A stretch of 57,104 nt of DNA from Betaproteobacteria bacterium (GTDB lineage: Bacteria > Pseudomonadota > Gammaproteobacteria > Burkholderiales > JAHFQX01). Shown here in pieces: positions 9,566 through 18,807 of the stretch. The notes beneath the pieces are model-generated. The model saw only the letters and a program-made list of their open reading frames with translations. It did no database searches and had not been told where the DNA came from. The position numbers and the translations under genes were made by a program. The stretch covers positions 1 to 57,104 of the forward strand of contig JAHFQX010000017.1 in assembly GCA_023259135.1 (NCBI GenBank), written 5' to 3'. Numbering within the stretch: the first letter of the stretch is position 1; each line of letters begins with the position of its first letter.

Positions 9566-10888
9566 TCAGCGGACATGATGCACTTTTTGACCCAGCATTT
9601 CCGGAGTGATCAAGGTTACGCCCTTGTCGGTGACGAAGAAGCGCTTGCGATCCTGGTCGGGGTCCATCCCCGCCACTAGCCCCGGCGGAATCTTGCACAG
9701 CTTGTCCACCACCACCCGGTTGAGCACCGCATGGCGGCCGATTTCGGCGCTGGGCAGAATGACCGAGTCGCGGATGGCGCAATAACTGTGGACCCGTACG
9801 TTGGAAAACAGCAAGGACCGCTCCACCGTCGCGCCGCTGATGATGCACCCGCCGGCCACCAGGGAATCCACCGCCATGCCGCGCCGGCCATCCTGGTCGA
9901 AGACGAATTTGGCCGGGGGCAATTGCTCTTGGTGGGTCCAGATGGGCCAATCCTGGTCGTACATGTTGAAATCCGGAGTCACATGGGTCAGGTCCATGTT
10001 GGCTTCCCAATAGGCATCCACCGTGCCCACGTCCCGCCAATAGGGCACCCCCCGCACGGTATTGACGCAGCTTTGATGGAAACGGTGGGCGAATATCCGA
10101 TACCGCCCCAGCACGTGGGGAATGATGTCCTTGCCGAAATCGTGGCTGGAGCCCGGCTGGTCGGCATCCCGAATCAGTTGCTCGTACAGGAAAGGCGCAT
10201 TGAAAACGTAAATCCCCATGCTGGCCAGCGCCTGACCGGGCTGGCCGGGAATCGGCTGGGGATGCGCCGGCTTTTCCTGGAAGCCGGTGACCCGGCCGTC
10301 AGGGTTGACCTGCATCACGCCAAAGGCCGGAGCATCCGCCAAGGGCACCTCGATGCACGCCACGCTCATGTCGGCGCCGCGCGATACATGGTCCGCCAGC
10401 ATCCTGCCGTAGTCCATTTTGTAGACGTGGTCCCCCGCCAGCACCAGCACGAACTCCGTCCCGTGGCGGCGCAGCACGTCCAGATTCTGGAACACCGCGT
10501 CGGCGGTCCCTTGGTACCACTCCTCCTTGATCCATTGCTGGGCCGGCAGCAATTCGACGAACTCCCCCAGTCGGCCGTCGAGAAAGCTCCAACCCCGCTG
10601 CAAGTGGCGGATCAGGCTCTGGGCCTTGTATTGCGTCGCCACGCCGATCCGGCGAATGCCGGAATTGACGCAATTGCTCAAGGGAAAATCGATGATGCGG
10701 AACTTGCCGCCGAAAGGCACCGACGGCTTGGCCCGCCAATCGGTGAGATGCCGCAAGCGGCTGCCCCGCCCGCCGGCCAGCACCAACGCGAAGGTATTCT
10801 TGGCGATGTGGCTGATGAAACGCGGCAAAGCCTGCTCGTTGACCGGACAAAATTCCCCGGATGAGTATTGCTGAGTTTGTGCGCTCAT
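9566..10888 (-). CDS. glgC: Glucose-1-phosphate adenylyltransferase
   Basis: GlgC makes ADP-glucose, the committed precursor of glycogen. The 440-residue protein has the nucleotide-binding loop ([17 protein letters not shown], about 34-50), the [14 protein letters not shown] stretch, YYQGTADAV-like [24 protein letters not shown], and a C-terminal left-handed beta-helix region with [15 protein letters not shown] chose the ATG at 10888 ([13 protein letters not shown]) because the longer frame to 11140 runs into the divergent typA gene. It is followed by the GH57 gene in a likely operon. No glycogen synthase (glgA) is visible here. Confidence 0.93.
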   Translation of the reverse strand: MSAQTQQYSSGEFCPVNEQALPRFISHIAKNTFALVLAGGRGSRLRHLTDWRAKPSVPFGGKFRIIDFPLSNCVNSGIRRIGVATQYKAQSLIRHLQRGWSFLDGRLGEFVELLPAQQWIKEEWYQGTADAVFQNLDVLRRHGTEFVLVLAGDHVYKMDYGRMLADHVSRGADMSVACIEVPLADAPAFGVMQVNPDGRVTGFQEKPAHPQPIPGQPGQALASMGIYVFNAPFLYEQLIRDADQPGSSHDFGKDIIPHVLGRYRIFAHRFHQSCVNTVRGVPYWRDVGTVDAYWEANMDLTHVTPDFNMYDQDWPIWTHQEQLPPAKFVFDQDGRRGMAVDSLVAGGCIISGATVERSLLFSNVRVHSYCAIRDSVILPSAEIGRHAVLNRVVVDKLCKIPPGLVAGMDPDQDRKRFFVTDKGVTLITPEMLGQKVHHVR

Positions 10889-11040
10889 CGCTCGGCAGAT
10901 GCCCCAAAAAGATGTAAGTCTCACTGACGCCCTCGACATTTTTAAGAATACCCGGTAATTCCGCAGCCGCCAATCGCCCTTCCCAAATTCTCGCCAGCGC
11001 AGCGGCTCGCCCTGGTCCCGGCCTGTTTTCCCCCGTGTGA

Positions 11041-11046
11041 TAGAAT
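11041..11046 (+). promoter_or_regulatory. -10 element candidate for typA
   Basis: TAGAAT followed by CCGCCC lies 29 bp upstream of the ATG at 11076. Because it sits downstream of the in-frame ATG at 11037, it argues for 11076 as the true start. No good -35 is visible. Confidence 0.4.
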
Positions 11047-11075
11047 CCGCCCTCGCTTTTGACCGGCCGTCCCTC

Positions 11076-12923
11076 ATGTCTTCCGTTCCCGCTATTCGCA
11101 ACATCGCCATCATCGCCCACGTGGACCACGGCAAAACCACGCTGGTGGACCAATTGCTGCGCCAGGCGGGGATTTTCGCTCCCCATCAACAGCTTACCGA
11201 ACGGGTGATGGACTCCAGCGATCTGGAGCAGGAGCGGGGCATCACCATCCTGGCCAAGAACACCGCGGTGGATTATCGCGGAGTGCACATCAATATCGTC
11301 GATACCCCCGGCCACCGGGATTTCGGCGGAGAAGTGGAGCGGGTGCTGTCCATGGTGGATGGAGTACTGCTCTTGGTGGACGCGGTGGAGGGCCCTATGC
11401 CCCAGACCCGTTTCGTCACCGGCAAGGCCCTGGCCCTGGGCTTGCAGCCCATCGTGGTGATCAACAAAATAGACCGGGATGGGGCCCGCCCCGACTGGGT
11501 GGTGAACGCCACCTTCGATCTGTTCGACCGGCTGGGCGCCAGCGAAGCCCAGTTGGATTTTCCGGTAGTGTATGCTTCCGCCCTGCTGGGCTGGGCTACC
11601 TTGGATGCCTCCCGGCCGGGCGCCGACATGACGCCGCTGTTCGAGGCTGTCCTGGCCCATGTTCCGCCCCCCGCCGGAGACCCGGACGGGCCCTTGCAAC
11701 TGCAAATCAGCGCGCTGGATTATTCCAGCTATGTGGGCCGCATCGGCGTGGGCCGCATCGCCCGCGGCCGCGTCCGCCCCGGCCAGGAAGTCACGGTGCT
11801 GGGCGCGGGGCCGTCCCCGGTCCGGGCCAAGATCGGGCAAGTCTTCGGCTTCCGGGGCCTGAGCCGGGTTCCCCTGGAGCAAGGCGCCCAGGCCGGAGAC
11901 ATCGTGCAGGTCACCGGGGTGGAAGCAGTCGCCATCGGCGTCACCTTGGCCGACCCGGAACGCCCCGAGGCGCTGCCCATGCTGACGGTGGACGAGCCCA
12001 CCCTGACCATGACCTTCCAGGTCAACACCTCGCCCCTGGCGGGCCGGGAAGGCCGCTTCGTCACCAGCCGCCAGTTGCGCGAACGGCTTTTCAAGGAACT
12101 GCACGTGAACGTCGCCCTGCGGGTGGAGGAAACCGCCGATCCCGATATCTTCCGGGTCTCCGGCCGCGGGGAGCTGCATCTGACCATCCTCTTGGAAAAC
12201 CTGCGCCGCGAAGGCTACGAGATGGCCGTGGGGCGCCCGGAAGTGATCACTCGGCAACAGGACGGGGCGATTTGGGAGCCCTTCGAAGCCCTCACTGCCG
12301 ATATGGACGCCCATTATCAGGGCGCGGTGATGGAAGCCCTGGGAACGCGCCGCGGCGAGCTGGCGGACATGGCCTCCGATGGCCGGGGGCGAACCCGGCT
12401 GGAATACCGCATCCCGGCCCGGGGGCTGATCGGGTTTCAGAACGAATTTCTCAACCTGACCCGGGGCACCGGCGTCATGAGCCATCTATTCGACGGCTAC
12501 GGCCCCATGAAGGCCGATCTGCCTGGGCGGCGCAACGGCGTGCTGATCTCCGCCGAAGACGGCGAGGCGGTAGCCTATGCCCTGTGGAAGCTCCAGGAGC
12601 GGGGCCGCATGTTCGTCAAGCCGGGGGACAAGGTTTACGAGGGCATGGTCATCGGCATCCACGCCCGCGACAACGACCTGGTTGTCAATCCGGTGAAGAC
12701 CAAGCAGCTCACCAATGTCCGCGCCTCCGGCAAGGACGAAGCCATCATGCTAACACCGCCGATTCAGCTCACCCTGGAATACGCGGTGGAATTCATCGCT
12801 GACGACGAGGTGGTGGAAATCACCCCCCAGTCCATCCGCATCCGCAAGCGTCATCTCAAGGAACACGAAAGAAAGCGCGCCTCCCGCGGCGCCGAACGGC
12901 TCGACCCCGCCGCCGTTTCTTAG
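11076..12923 (+). CDS. typA: Ribosome-associated translational GTPase TypA/BipA
   Basis: BipA is an EF-G-like GTPase that acts in ribosome assembly and stress or cold adaptation. At 615 residues the length fits. The G1 loop (AHVDHGKTT, 14-22), switch region with [39 protein letters not shown] and the C-terminal BipA region ([29 protein letters not shown]) are all present. The ATG at 11037 would add 13 residues but overlaps the likely -10 element, so 11076 is preferred. It is divergent from glgC across 187 bp. Confidence 0.95.
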   Translation: MSSVPAIRNIAIIAHVDHGKTTLVDQLLRQAGIFAPHQQLTERVMDSSDLEQERGITILAKNTAVDYRGVHINIVDTPGHRDFGGEVERVLSMVDGVLLLVDAVEGPMPQTRFVTGKALALGLQPIVVINKIDRDGARPDWVVNATFDLFDRLGASEAQLDFPVVYASALLGWATLDASRPGADMTPLFEAVLAHVPPPAGDPDGPLQLQISALDYSSYVGRIGVGRIARGRVRPGQEVTVLGAGPSPVRAKIGQVFGFRGLSRVPLEQGAQAGDIVQVTGVEAVAIGVTLADPERPEALPMLTVDEPTLTMTFQVNTSPLAGREGRFVTSRQLRERLFKELHVNVALRVEETADPDIFRVSGRGELHLTILLENLRREGYEMAVGRPEVITRQQDGAIWEPFEALTADMDAHYQGAVMEALGTRRGELADMASDGRGRTRLEYRIPARGLIGFQNEFLNLTRGTGVMSHLFDGYGPMKADLPGRRNGVLISAEDGEAVAYALWKLQERGRMFVKPGDKVYEGMVIGIHARDNDLVVNPVKTKQLTNVRASGKDEAIMLTPPIQLTLEYAVEFIADDEVVEITPQSIRIRKRHLKEHERKRASRGAERLDPAAVS

Positions 12924-12938
12924 CCCCCGGTCCAGAGG

Positions 12939-12944
12939 TAGAAT
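12939..12944 (+). promoter_or_regulatory. -10 element directly before cutA (leaderless candidate)
   Basis: TAGAAT is followed by CCCGCC and then the cutA ATG at 12951. A start site 6-7 nt after the -10 would fall on the A of the ATG. No Shine-Dalgarno sequence is seen. The -35 region is weak. Confidence 0.4.
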
Positions 12945-12950
12945 CCCGCC

Positions 12951-13277
12951 ATGGATATTTTGCTCGTCCTCACCAACCTGCCGGACCGGGACAGCGCCGC
13001 CCGCTTGGCCCAAGATCTGGTGGAACAGCGGCTGGCTGCCTGCGTCAATATCCTGGAAGGGTGCGCTTCGGTCTACCGCTGGCAAGGCCGGCTGGAGAAT
13101 GCCGCCGAAGTGCCCATGCTCATCAAAACCCGCGCCGATCTTTATCCCGCCCTGGAACAAGCTATCCGGCAACGGCATCCCTACGAGGTTCCGGAAATCA
13201 TCGCCTGGCCCCTCGTGGCCGGATTCGCCGAATATCTGGACTGGGTGGCGGCGGAAACGCGCCCCTCCGCCCCATGA
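12951..13277 (+). CDS. cutA: Divalent-cation tolerance protein CutA
   Basis: The 108-residue protein is a small trimeric PII-like fold. Family landmarks are the opening VLTNLPDRDSAARLA, QRLAACVNIL, the YRWQGRLENAAEVPMLIKT strand and RHPYEVPEIIAWP. Mutants of E. coli cutA were linked to copper tolerance, though the protein's biochemical job is unclear. It overlaps dsbD by 4 bp (ATGA), the common cutA-dsbD arrangement, which fits a link between metal stress and periplasmic thiol redox. Confidence 0.95.
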   Translation: MDILLVLTNLPDRDSAARLAQDLVEQRLAACVNILEGCASVYRWQGRLENAAEVPMLIKTRADLYPALEQAIRQRHPYEVPEIIAWPLVAGFAEYLDWVAAETRPSAP

Positions 13278-15079
13278 CTTCGCGCCTGTTCTGGCTGTTG
13301 CTGGGCTGGCTGCCGCTGCTGGCCCAGGCCGCCCCCAGCCTATTGCCGGCCGAGGAGGCTTTCCGCTTCGCCGCCCGCGTCGCCGATCCCAGCCATATCG
13401 AAGTGCGCTATCGCATCGCGCCGGGCTATTACCTGTATCGGGACAAATTCGATTTCCAGATCCAGCCCGCCGAGCATGTCCTGGGGGCCGCGGAACTGCC
13501 TCCGGGCCAACGCAAGCGCGACGAATTTTTCGGCGACGTGGAAATCCACCGAGGCGAATTGTCCATCCGGATTCCGGTGAGCCCGCCCTTGACCAACGCT
13601 CGCCCGCTGACCCTCAAAGCCACCTCCCAAGGCTGCGCCGACATAGGAATCTGCTACCCCCCCCAGCAGCAGCAGGCTGCCTTGACCTTGGCCTCTGCCC
13701 CGTTTTCCGAAGCGCCCGCCGGCGGACTCGCCGCGTTGCTGGGCCAGGAGACACCGAATGCCGCCGTGGACAATGCTTTCTACGACTCGGGCCAAGTGGC
13801 GCGCCTGCTCCAGCAGGGCAAATTCTGGTGGATCGTCGCCAGTTTCTTCGGTTTCGGGCTGCTGCTGTCCCTCACCCCCTGCATGCTCCCCATGCTCCCC
13901 ATCGTTTCCGGCATCGTGGCGGGGCAAGGAAAGCATGGCGACAAGCGGCGCGCCTTGATCCTGTCCTCCAGCTATGTGCTGGGGATGTCCATGGCCTACG
14001 CTATTGCCGGCGTAGCCGCGGGCTTCACCGGCAGCATGCTGGCCGGGGCGCTGCAAAACCCCTGGGTGCTGGGAGGATTCGCGGCGCTGTTCGTGATGCT
14101 GGCGCTCTCCTTGTTCGGCCTGTACGAATTGCAGCCCCCCGGCTTCATCCAGAGCCGGCTGTCGGACGCCAGCAACCGCCTGCACAAGGGACATATCGCC
14201 GGGTCCTTCGGCATGGGCGCGCTGTCGGCCCTCATCGTCGGCTCCTGCGTCGCCGCGCCCCTGGCCGGGGCGCTGCTCTACATCGGCCGCAGCGGAAACG
14301 GGATATTGGGCGGGACCGCCTTATTCGCCATGGGATGGGGTATGGGACTGCCCCTCATCGCCGTGGCGCTGTCGGCCGGAGCGCTCTTGCCCAAGGCCGG
14401 GCCGTGGATGGAATCGGTGCAGCGCTTCTTCGGCGTCTTGCTGCTGGGGGCCGCCATCTGGATGGTCGCTCCGCTGCTGCCGATAGCGGCGCAAATGCTG
14501 TCCTGGGCAACGCTGCTGATCATCTCGGCGATCTATCTGCATGCCCTCGATCCCTTGCCCCACGGCGTCTCGGGTTGGCGCAAGCTTTGGAAAGGCATGG
14601 GGATCATCGCCCTGCTGCTGGGAGCGGCTTTGCTGGTGGGCGCGCTTAGCGGATCGCGGGATATCCTGCAGCCGCTGTCGGGCTTGCGTAGGGCGGCAGC
14701 CCCCGCCCAGGCCGCGTCCATCGGTTTTCAGCGAGTGCGAAACAGCGCCGAATTGGATGAGCGGCTGCGTTCCGCCGGCCGGCCGGCGATGCTGGATTTC
14801 TATGCCGACTGGTGCGTTTCCTGCAAGGAAATGGAGCGCTTTACCTTCAGTGATCCCCGGGTGCGGGAACGCTTGGCCGGCATGCTGCTGCTGCAAGCCG
14901 ACGTCACCGCCAATACCCCGGAAGACGTGGCTCTCATGAAGCGCTTCGGCTTCTTTGGCCCTCCGGGGATTTTGTTTTTCGATGCCCAAGGCAAGGAGCT
15001 ACGGGAACCGCGGGTAATCGGCTACCTGCCGGCGGAGCGGTTTCTGAAAGTCCTCGACTCGGTCATGGGAACCTCGTGA
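13274..15079 (+). CDS. dsbD: Thiol:disulfide interchange protein DsbD
   Basis: DsbD carries electrons from cytoplasmic thioredoxin across the inner membrane to periplasmic DsbC and CcmG-type proteins. All six redox cysteines are visible in this 601-residue protein: Cys121/Cys127 in the N-terminal periplasmic domain (CADIGIC), Cys203 (TPCMLPMLP) and Cys325 (GSCVAAP) in the membrane domain, and Cys514/Cys517 (CVSC) in the C-terminal thioredoxin domain. A signal peptide covers residues 1-20. The start at 13274 overlaps the cutA stop; the longer frame from 13061 lies inside cutA and was rejected. The next gene overlaps its stop codon by 4 bp. Confidence 0.95.
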   Translation: MTSRLFWLLLGWLPLLAQAAPSLLPAEEAFRFAARVADPSHIEVRYRIAPGYYLYRDKFDFQIQPAEHVLGAAELPPGQRKRDEFFGDVEIHRGELSIRIPVSPPLTNARPLTLKATSQGCADIGICYPPQQQQAALTLASAPFSEAPAGGLAALLGQETPNAAVDNAFYDSGQVARLLQQGKFWWIVASFFGFGLLLSLTPCMLPMLPIVSGIVAGQGKHGDKRRALILSSSYVLGMSMAYAIAGVAAGFTGSMLAGALQNPWVLGGFAALFVMLALSLFGLYELQPPGFIQSRLSDASNRLHKGHIAGSFGMGALSALIVGSCVAAPLAGALLYIGRSGNGILGGTALFAMGWGMGLPLIAVALSAGALLPKAGPWMESVQRFFGVLLLGAAIWMVAPLLPIAAQMLSWATLLIISAIYLHALDPLPHGVSGWRKLWKGMGIIALLLGAALLVGALSGSRDILQPLSGLRRAAAPAQAASIGFQRVRNSAELDERLRSAGRPAMLDFYADWCVSCKEMERFTFSDPRVRERLAGMLLLQADVTANTPEDVALMKRFGFFGPPGILFFDAQGKELREPRVIGYLPAERFLKVLDSVMGTS

Positions 15080-15615
15080 GCCGCCCCAAAACCAGCTTGA
15101 TTATCACGGCAATCGCCCTGGCGGCATTGGCCGCCGGCTATTTGGCGCGTGATCGGCAGACGCAGCCCCGGTCCGGCGAGAATTTCGATTCCGCCCCGCT
15201 GCTGGCGGCCTCTCTGCCCGACCTCGATGGCCGGCCGACCACTCTCGGCGCTTGGCCGGGCCAAGTGCGGGTGGTGAATTTCTGGGCCACCTGGTGCCCG
15301 CCCTGCCGGGAAGAGATTCCCGAATTCATCCGGCTCCAGGAAAAATACCGGGCCTCGGGCGTGACCTTCGTCGGACTCGCCATCGACACCCCGGACAGGG
15401 TCGCCCCTTATGCCAAGCAAATGGGCATCAACTATCCGATCCTGATCGGGGAAATAGAAGCCATGGAACTCGCCCGGCAAGCCGGAAACAGCCACGGGGC
15501 GCTGCCCTACACCGTGGTGCTGGACCGCGCCGGCAAGGTGGCCGTCACTCACCTGGGCATCTTCAAAACCCCGCAACTGGAAGCCGCCCTGGCTCCGCTG
15601 TTGCAAGCCCCTTAA
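15076..15615 (+). CDS. TlpA-family membrane-anchored thioredoxin-like protein
   Basis: The 179-residue protein has an N-terminal membrane anchor (about residues 7-22) and a periplasmic thioredoxin fold with the WCPPC motif (Cys74, Cys77) and a cis-proline region (GALPYTVV). TlpA/ResA/CcmG proteins reduce disulfides in the periplasm, often for cytochrome c or copper-site maturation, and are re-reduced by DsbD. The GTG start at 15076 overlaps the dsbD stop, so supply of reductant and user are coupled. It is not clearly CcmG, because no ccm genes are nearby. Confidence 0.88.
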   Translation: MSRPKTSLIITAIALAALAAGYLARDRQTQPRSGENFDSAPLLAASLPDLDGRPTTLGAWPGQVRVVNFWATWCPPCREEIPEFIRLQEKYRASGVTFVGLAIDTPDRVAPYAKQMGINYPILIGEIEAMELARQAGNSHGALPYTVVLDRAGKVAVTHLGIFKTPQLEAALAPLLQAP

Positions 15616-15701
15616 GCCATATCCGCAGGGGATACCCAGCCACGCTCAGCACGAGCAGGCGTGCCGAGCTTGGCCTGCAAGAAATAACCATGGACAGACC
15701 G
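15616..15701. other. Intergenic, no gene seen
   Basis: This stretch lies between the TlpA-like gene and the convergent tiny gene. It has a weak dyad (CACGCTC..GGCGTG) but no T-rich tract, and I see no coding sequence. Confidence 0.5.
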
Positions 15702-15842
15702 CTATTTCTTTTTACCGGGAACGGGCGCGGGAGCAGATGCTTTGGTCTGCGTCACTATAGATGATGCCGGTAAAGCAGCGCCCTTTTTCGCTTGCTTGGG
15801 CTTCTTCTGTTCACGATTGCTGCGTTGTTGACCCTTGGCCAT
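15702..15842 (-). CDS. Tiny Lys/Gln-rich basic protein, 46 residues
   Basis: The frame encodes a 46-residue, strongly basic protein starting MAKGQQRSNREQKKPKQAKK and ending PVPGKKK. A good Shine-Dalgarno sequence, GAGGAG (complement of 15850-15855), sits 7 nt before the ATG. The opening MAKGQxRSNRExKKPK matches, from memory, short uncharacterised proteins found widely in proteobacteria, which supports it being a real gene. There is no signal peptide or membrane segment. The charge suggests nucleic-acid binding, but that is only a guess. It stands alone between convergent genes. Confidence 0.7.
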   Translation of the reverse strand: MAKGQQRSNREQKKPKQAKKGAALPASSIVTQTKASAPAPVPGKKK

Positions 15843-15965
15843 TTAAGTTCTCCTCAATGAGGCGGATTCGGGCATCGCCCGGCAACCGTCCGGGTTGTGA
15901 TTGGGAAATGCCGGTCTTCTGTTAATCGGAAAGGATCCAGTCTACGGCAATATTGAAACCACAAG
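15843..15965. other. Intergenic region upstream of the tiny basic gene
   Basis: These 123 bp hold the leader and presumed promoter of the tiny minus-strand gene and the 3' flank of the CoA-transferase gene. I see no hairpin or convincing promoter hexamers. Confidence 0.4.
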
Positions 15966-17180
15966 CTAGATCTCTTTCGAGAACAGCACCCCTGAACGGG
16001 ACAGGCTTTCGACCCGTTCCGCGGTGTAGCCCAGATGCCGGCTTAATATATCCAGATTGTGCTCGCCCAGCAGCGGCGCCGGCCTGCCGGTATGCCTGGG
16101 AAACTGCGCCGTGCTGATGGGCATGCCGGCGATCTGCACATCCCCGATGATGGGATCCTTGACGCTCCGAAGCGTCTGCCGCTCCACCAGGTGGGGATGC
16201 TTCATCGCCTGCTCCACACTAAGCACCGGCGCCCCCGGAATACGCTGTTTTGTCAGAAGCGCGACCACCTCCTCCACGGTACCCACCGATTGCATCCAAT
16301 TTTCTATTTCTTGGACCAGCGCCTTGACGTTTTTCACTCGCATCTCGTTATCGGCAAAGCGGGGATCGTGTTCCAGTTCCGGCCTGCCCATCGCCTCGCA
16401 CAAGCGGGGCCATAGGCCGCTGGGAACGGTCAATCCGACGTAGCCGTCCTGCGCCTTGAAGTATCCCACCGGGGCGTAGGCTCCGGAGTGAGAACCACAG
16501 CGGTTGGGCTTGAAGGTTCCGCCGCTGATGCTGTGCATCTCGACGTTGACTTCGTGGCCGCGGAACAGAAAATCCAGCAAGGAGGATTCGACGCGGGTTC
16601 CCACCCCGGTCCGCTCGCGGCGGAACAGGGCGGCGTTGATGGCCGCCAGCGCCGACATGCCGGCCCCCACGTCCCCCAAGGCCACCCCCATCAGCGCCGG
16701 CGCCCCATCCGGATCCCCCACCATGCTGGCGACACCGGCGTAGGCTTGTCCGGTGAAATCGAAACCCGGCAGCCGGGACAGGGGGCCGGTCTGGCCGAAG
16801 GCGGAGACCGAACACATCACCAGCCTGGGGTTGAGCTGGTGAGCCGCTTCCCAGCCAAAGCCGAGCTTGGCGATGACGCCGGGAGAAAAATTCTCCACCA
16901 TGACGTCGGCTTTCTTGAGCAGCTCCGCGACCAGGCTCTTGCCCTCCGGCCGGTTGATGTCCAGGCACAGGCTTTTCTTGGCGGTATTTTGCTGGATGAA
17001 ATAGCCGCTTCTGTTTTGCTTGATCATCGGCAGGTAGCGCCCTTGATCGCCGAGGGGCGCCAGCTCCACCTTGATGACCTCGGCCCCCATTTCCGCCATG
17101 CTTTGCGTCACCACCGGGCCGGCAAGAAATTGGGTGAAATCGACGACCGTGATACCGGTCAACAGATGATCTTCCGCCAT
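15966..17180 (-). CDS. CaiB/BaiF family CoA-transferase (class III)
   Basis: Class III CoA-transferases move CoA between carboxylic acids. The 404-residue protein has the family's opening (GITVVDFTQFLAGP), the NRSGYFIQQN segment, NFSPGVIAKLGFGWE and the catalytic aspartate in GVALGDVGAGMSA (Asp170, the position of Asp169 in formyl-CoA transferase). I chose the ATG at 17180 because GAGGGA lies 8-9 nt before it; a TTG at 17216 would add 12 residues. With the LivK-like gene upstream on the same strand it may activate an imported organic acid. The substrate is unknown. Confidence 0.88.
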   Translation of the reverse strand: MAEDHLLTGITVVDFTQFLAGPVVTQSMAEMGAEVIKVELAPLGDQGRYLPMIKQNRSGYFIQQNTAKKSLCLDINRPEGKSLVAELLKKADVMVENFSPGVIAKLGFGWEAAHQLNPRLVMCSVSAFGQTGPLSRLPGFDFTGQAYAGVASMVGDPDGAPALMGVALGDVGAGMSALAAINAALFRRERTGVGTRVESSLLDFLFRGHEVNVEMHSISGGTFKPNRCGSHSGAYAPVGYFKAQDGYVGLTVPSGLWPRLCEAMGRPELEHDPRFADNEMRVKNVKALVQEIENWMQSVGTVEEVVALLTKQRIPGAPVLSVEQAMKHPHLVERQTLRSVKDPIIGDVQIAGMPISTAQFPRHTGRPAPLLGEHNLDILSRHLGYTAERVESLSRSGVLFSKEI

Positions 17181-17282
17181 TTGCAAGAGTCCCTCTATCA
17201 AGGAAGTTCCGAACAAGCCCGCCGCTCGTCCTGAGCTGTACGGTCCAAGGGCCGGCCCCGCCGCTCTCGGAAGTCATGATCC

Positions 17283-17316
17283 AAAAACGGCCTGGCGGGT
17301 CGCCCCAGCCAGGCCG
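17283..17316 (-). terminator. Rho-independent terminator after the LivK-like gene
   Basis: On the minus strand, CGGCCTGGC (complement of 17308-17316) pairs with GCCAGGCCG (complement of 17288-17296) and is followed by TTTTT (17283-17287). The 9-bp GC stem plus U tract lies just after the LivK-like stop codon, so the CoA-transferase gene probably has its own promoter. Confidence 0.75.
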
Positions 17317-17336
17317 GCGTGTCTTGCTCTACCCTG

Positions 17337-18680
17337 CTATTTCTCCTTGGAGCAATCCCGCAGCGCCATGTTTTTCTCCTTGGCATACTTGAGAGACTGC
17401 TCTTCGACGATGGGCCGCACCACAGCCGGATCACTGGGAATCCAGTCGGTGATGACGATCCACTTCTTGCCATCCCATTGCTGGAACTTCACCGCGCCCC
17501 CGCCCTCATGGTTCTGGCACGAGAGCTTCATCGGCTGGGCCAAGCCGAAGGCTCCCAACTGCCGAAGCCTAGCGTTGTCGAGGGTCACATGTTCCAACCC
17601 CCACTGGATCTGCTCGCCGTTAAGGGGCTTCTTGCCGAATTTCCCCTGGGCCGCGCGGATTGCCTCCGTCACGATGATGGCGTGGACGATGCCCCGGTTG
17701 TAATAGGAACTGCCGACGCGCTTGGGATCCTCCATATTGCCCTTTTTCCCGCCAGCGTAAAACCGCTTCCAGATGTCCTGAATCACCGGAAAACCGGTCT
17801 CGCTGGGTCCCAAAGTGGTGCTGATGTAGCCCTTGGCGCCTTCTCCTACTCCGACCACGTCCTCTTCGGCTCCGGCGAACCACCATCCCACTATCCTATC
17901 CATGGGGTAACCCACTTTCTGGGCGGTTTTCAAGGCTGCCGGCCCCGCCACCCCGGCGGTACGCAAAACCACCCAATCGGGCCGAATCTGCCGCACTTGC
18001 AGCCATTGGGATTGCTGCTCCACCCCGGGAAGGGCAAGCTCGATATTGTGGATCTCAAAACCGTATTGCTTGGCCTGTTTGTCCATCAGCGGGATGGATT
18101 CCTTGGCGGCGGCAATGCCGAGATAAACGTGGGCGATCTTTTTGCCCTTCAGCTTATCGAAGCCGCCTTCCCGCTGAGCAATGTAGTTGACGATGGCGAC
18201 ATGCTCGCTCAAGTAGTTGGTGGCCAAGGGAAATACATAGGGAAAAACCCGGCCGTCGGAAGAATCGGTGCGCCCGGAACCGACCGCCACCAAGGGAAAT
18301 TTGTCCGCCCTGGCCCGCTCGGTCAGGGCATAGGTGACACCGGTGTGGTAATTGCTTAATACGGTGGCGCCACCCTTGGCCTTAAACCGCTCGTAGCACT
18401 CCACGCCCCGGTCAACTTGGTAGGCGGTCTCGCATTCCTCCCAGACCAGCTTCACCCCGTTGATGCCCCCATCCCGCTGGTTCAGCAGAGTCATATAGTC
18501 TATGAAGCCCCCGAAGATCCCCGTTCCGATAGGGGCGATCGGTCCCGTCCGAATGGCCGGCAGGGGGATGAATTGCTCTCCCGTCGCCCCACTGGCCGGA
18601 GCAGCCATTCCCAGCAGGGCCGTGACCGCGCCCCCTACCGCCATGCAAATTCCGGATCGCAAATTTCGAAATATCATCAC
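17337..18680 (-). CDS. ABC transporter substrate-binding protein, LivK/branched-chain amino acid type
   Basis: The 447-residue protein starts with a signal peptide (about residues 1-32, ending PASGATG) and has the periplasmic binding fold type I seen in LivK/HAAT proteins: a leading GPIAPIGTGIFGGFIDY, the ligand-contact area SNYHTGVTYALTERA, PLVAVGSGRTD and a C-terminal QQWDGKKWIVITDW. Such proteins in this group often bind aromatic or small organic acids rather than amino acids. GGAGGAG precedes the ATG. No permease or ATPase genes are adjacent, so its transporter partners are elsewhere or lost. A decayed copy of its C-terminal region lies 127 bp upstream. Confidence 0.87.
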   Translation of the reverse strand: MMIFRNLRSGICMAVGGAVTALLGMAAPASGATGEQFIPLPAIRTGPIAPIGTGIFGGFIDYMTLLNQRDGGINGVKLVWEECETAYQVDRGVECYERFKAKGGATVLSNYHTGVTYALTERARADKFPLVAVGSGRTDSSDGRVFPYVFPLATNYLSEHVAIVNYIAQREGGFDKLKGKKIAHVYLGIAAAKESIPLMDKQAKQYGFEIHNIELALPGVEQQSQWLQVRQIRPDWVVLRTAGVAGPAALKTAQKVGYPMDRIVGWWFAGAEEDVVGVGEGAKGYISTTLGPSETGFPVIQDIWKRFYAGGKKGNMEDPKRVGSSYYNRGIVHAIIVTEAIRAAQGKFGKKPLNGEQIQWGLEHVTLDNARLRQLGAFGLAQPMKLSCQNHEGGGAVKFQQWDGKKWIVITDWIPSDPAVVRPIVEEQSLKYAKEKNMALRDCSKEK

Positions 18681-18724
18681 CGCTCCTCCAAGTTAAGCCC
18701 ACGCCGAAATGGCGTAACGTCACG

Positions 18725-18744
18725 CCCCGCGAATCTTCGCGGGG
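18725..18744. other. Perfect stem-loop between LivK gene and its remnant
   Basis: CCCCGCGA (18725-18732) and TCGCGGGG (18737-18744) form a perfect 8-bp stem with an ATCT loop. No T tract follows on either strand, so it is not a standard terminator. It lies in the leader/promoter interval of the LivK-like gene. Confidence 0.55.
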
Positions 18745-18807
18745 AACACCATCGAACCTAAAACCAGCGCCTATCGCACACCCCGCCCGTTTCACGTCCC
18801 GGGGCCT

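Noticed and set aside
11037-11075. Earlier ATG for typA
   Set aside because: It lies upstream of the TAGAAT box and adds residues not typical of the family.
10889-11140. N-terminal extension of glgC
   Set aside because: It would overlap the typA start and precedes the conserved GlgC N-terminus; no ribosome binding site supports it.
10299-12485. 728-codon minus-strand open frame across glgC and typA
   Set aside because: It runs through the divergent promoter region and opposite typA; no domain is seen and both plus and minus genes there are well supported.
18725-18744. Hairpin read as an intrinsic terminator
   Set aside because: No T tract follows on either strand, so it is listed only as a stem-loop.
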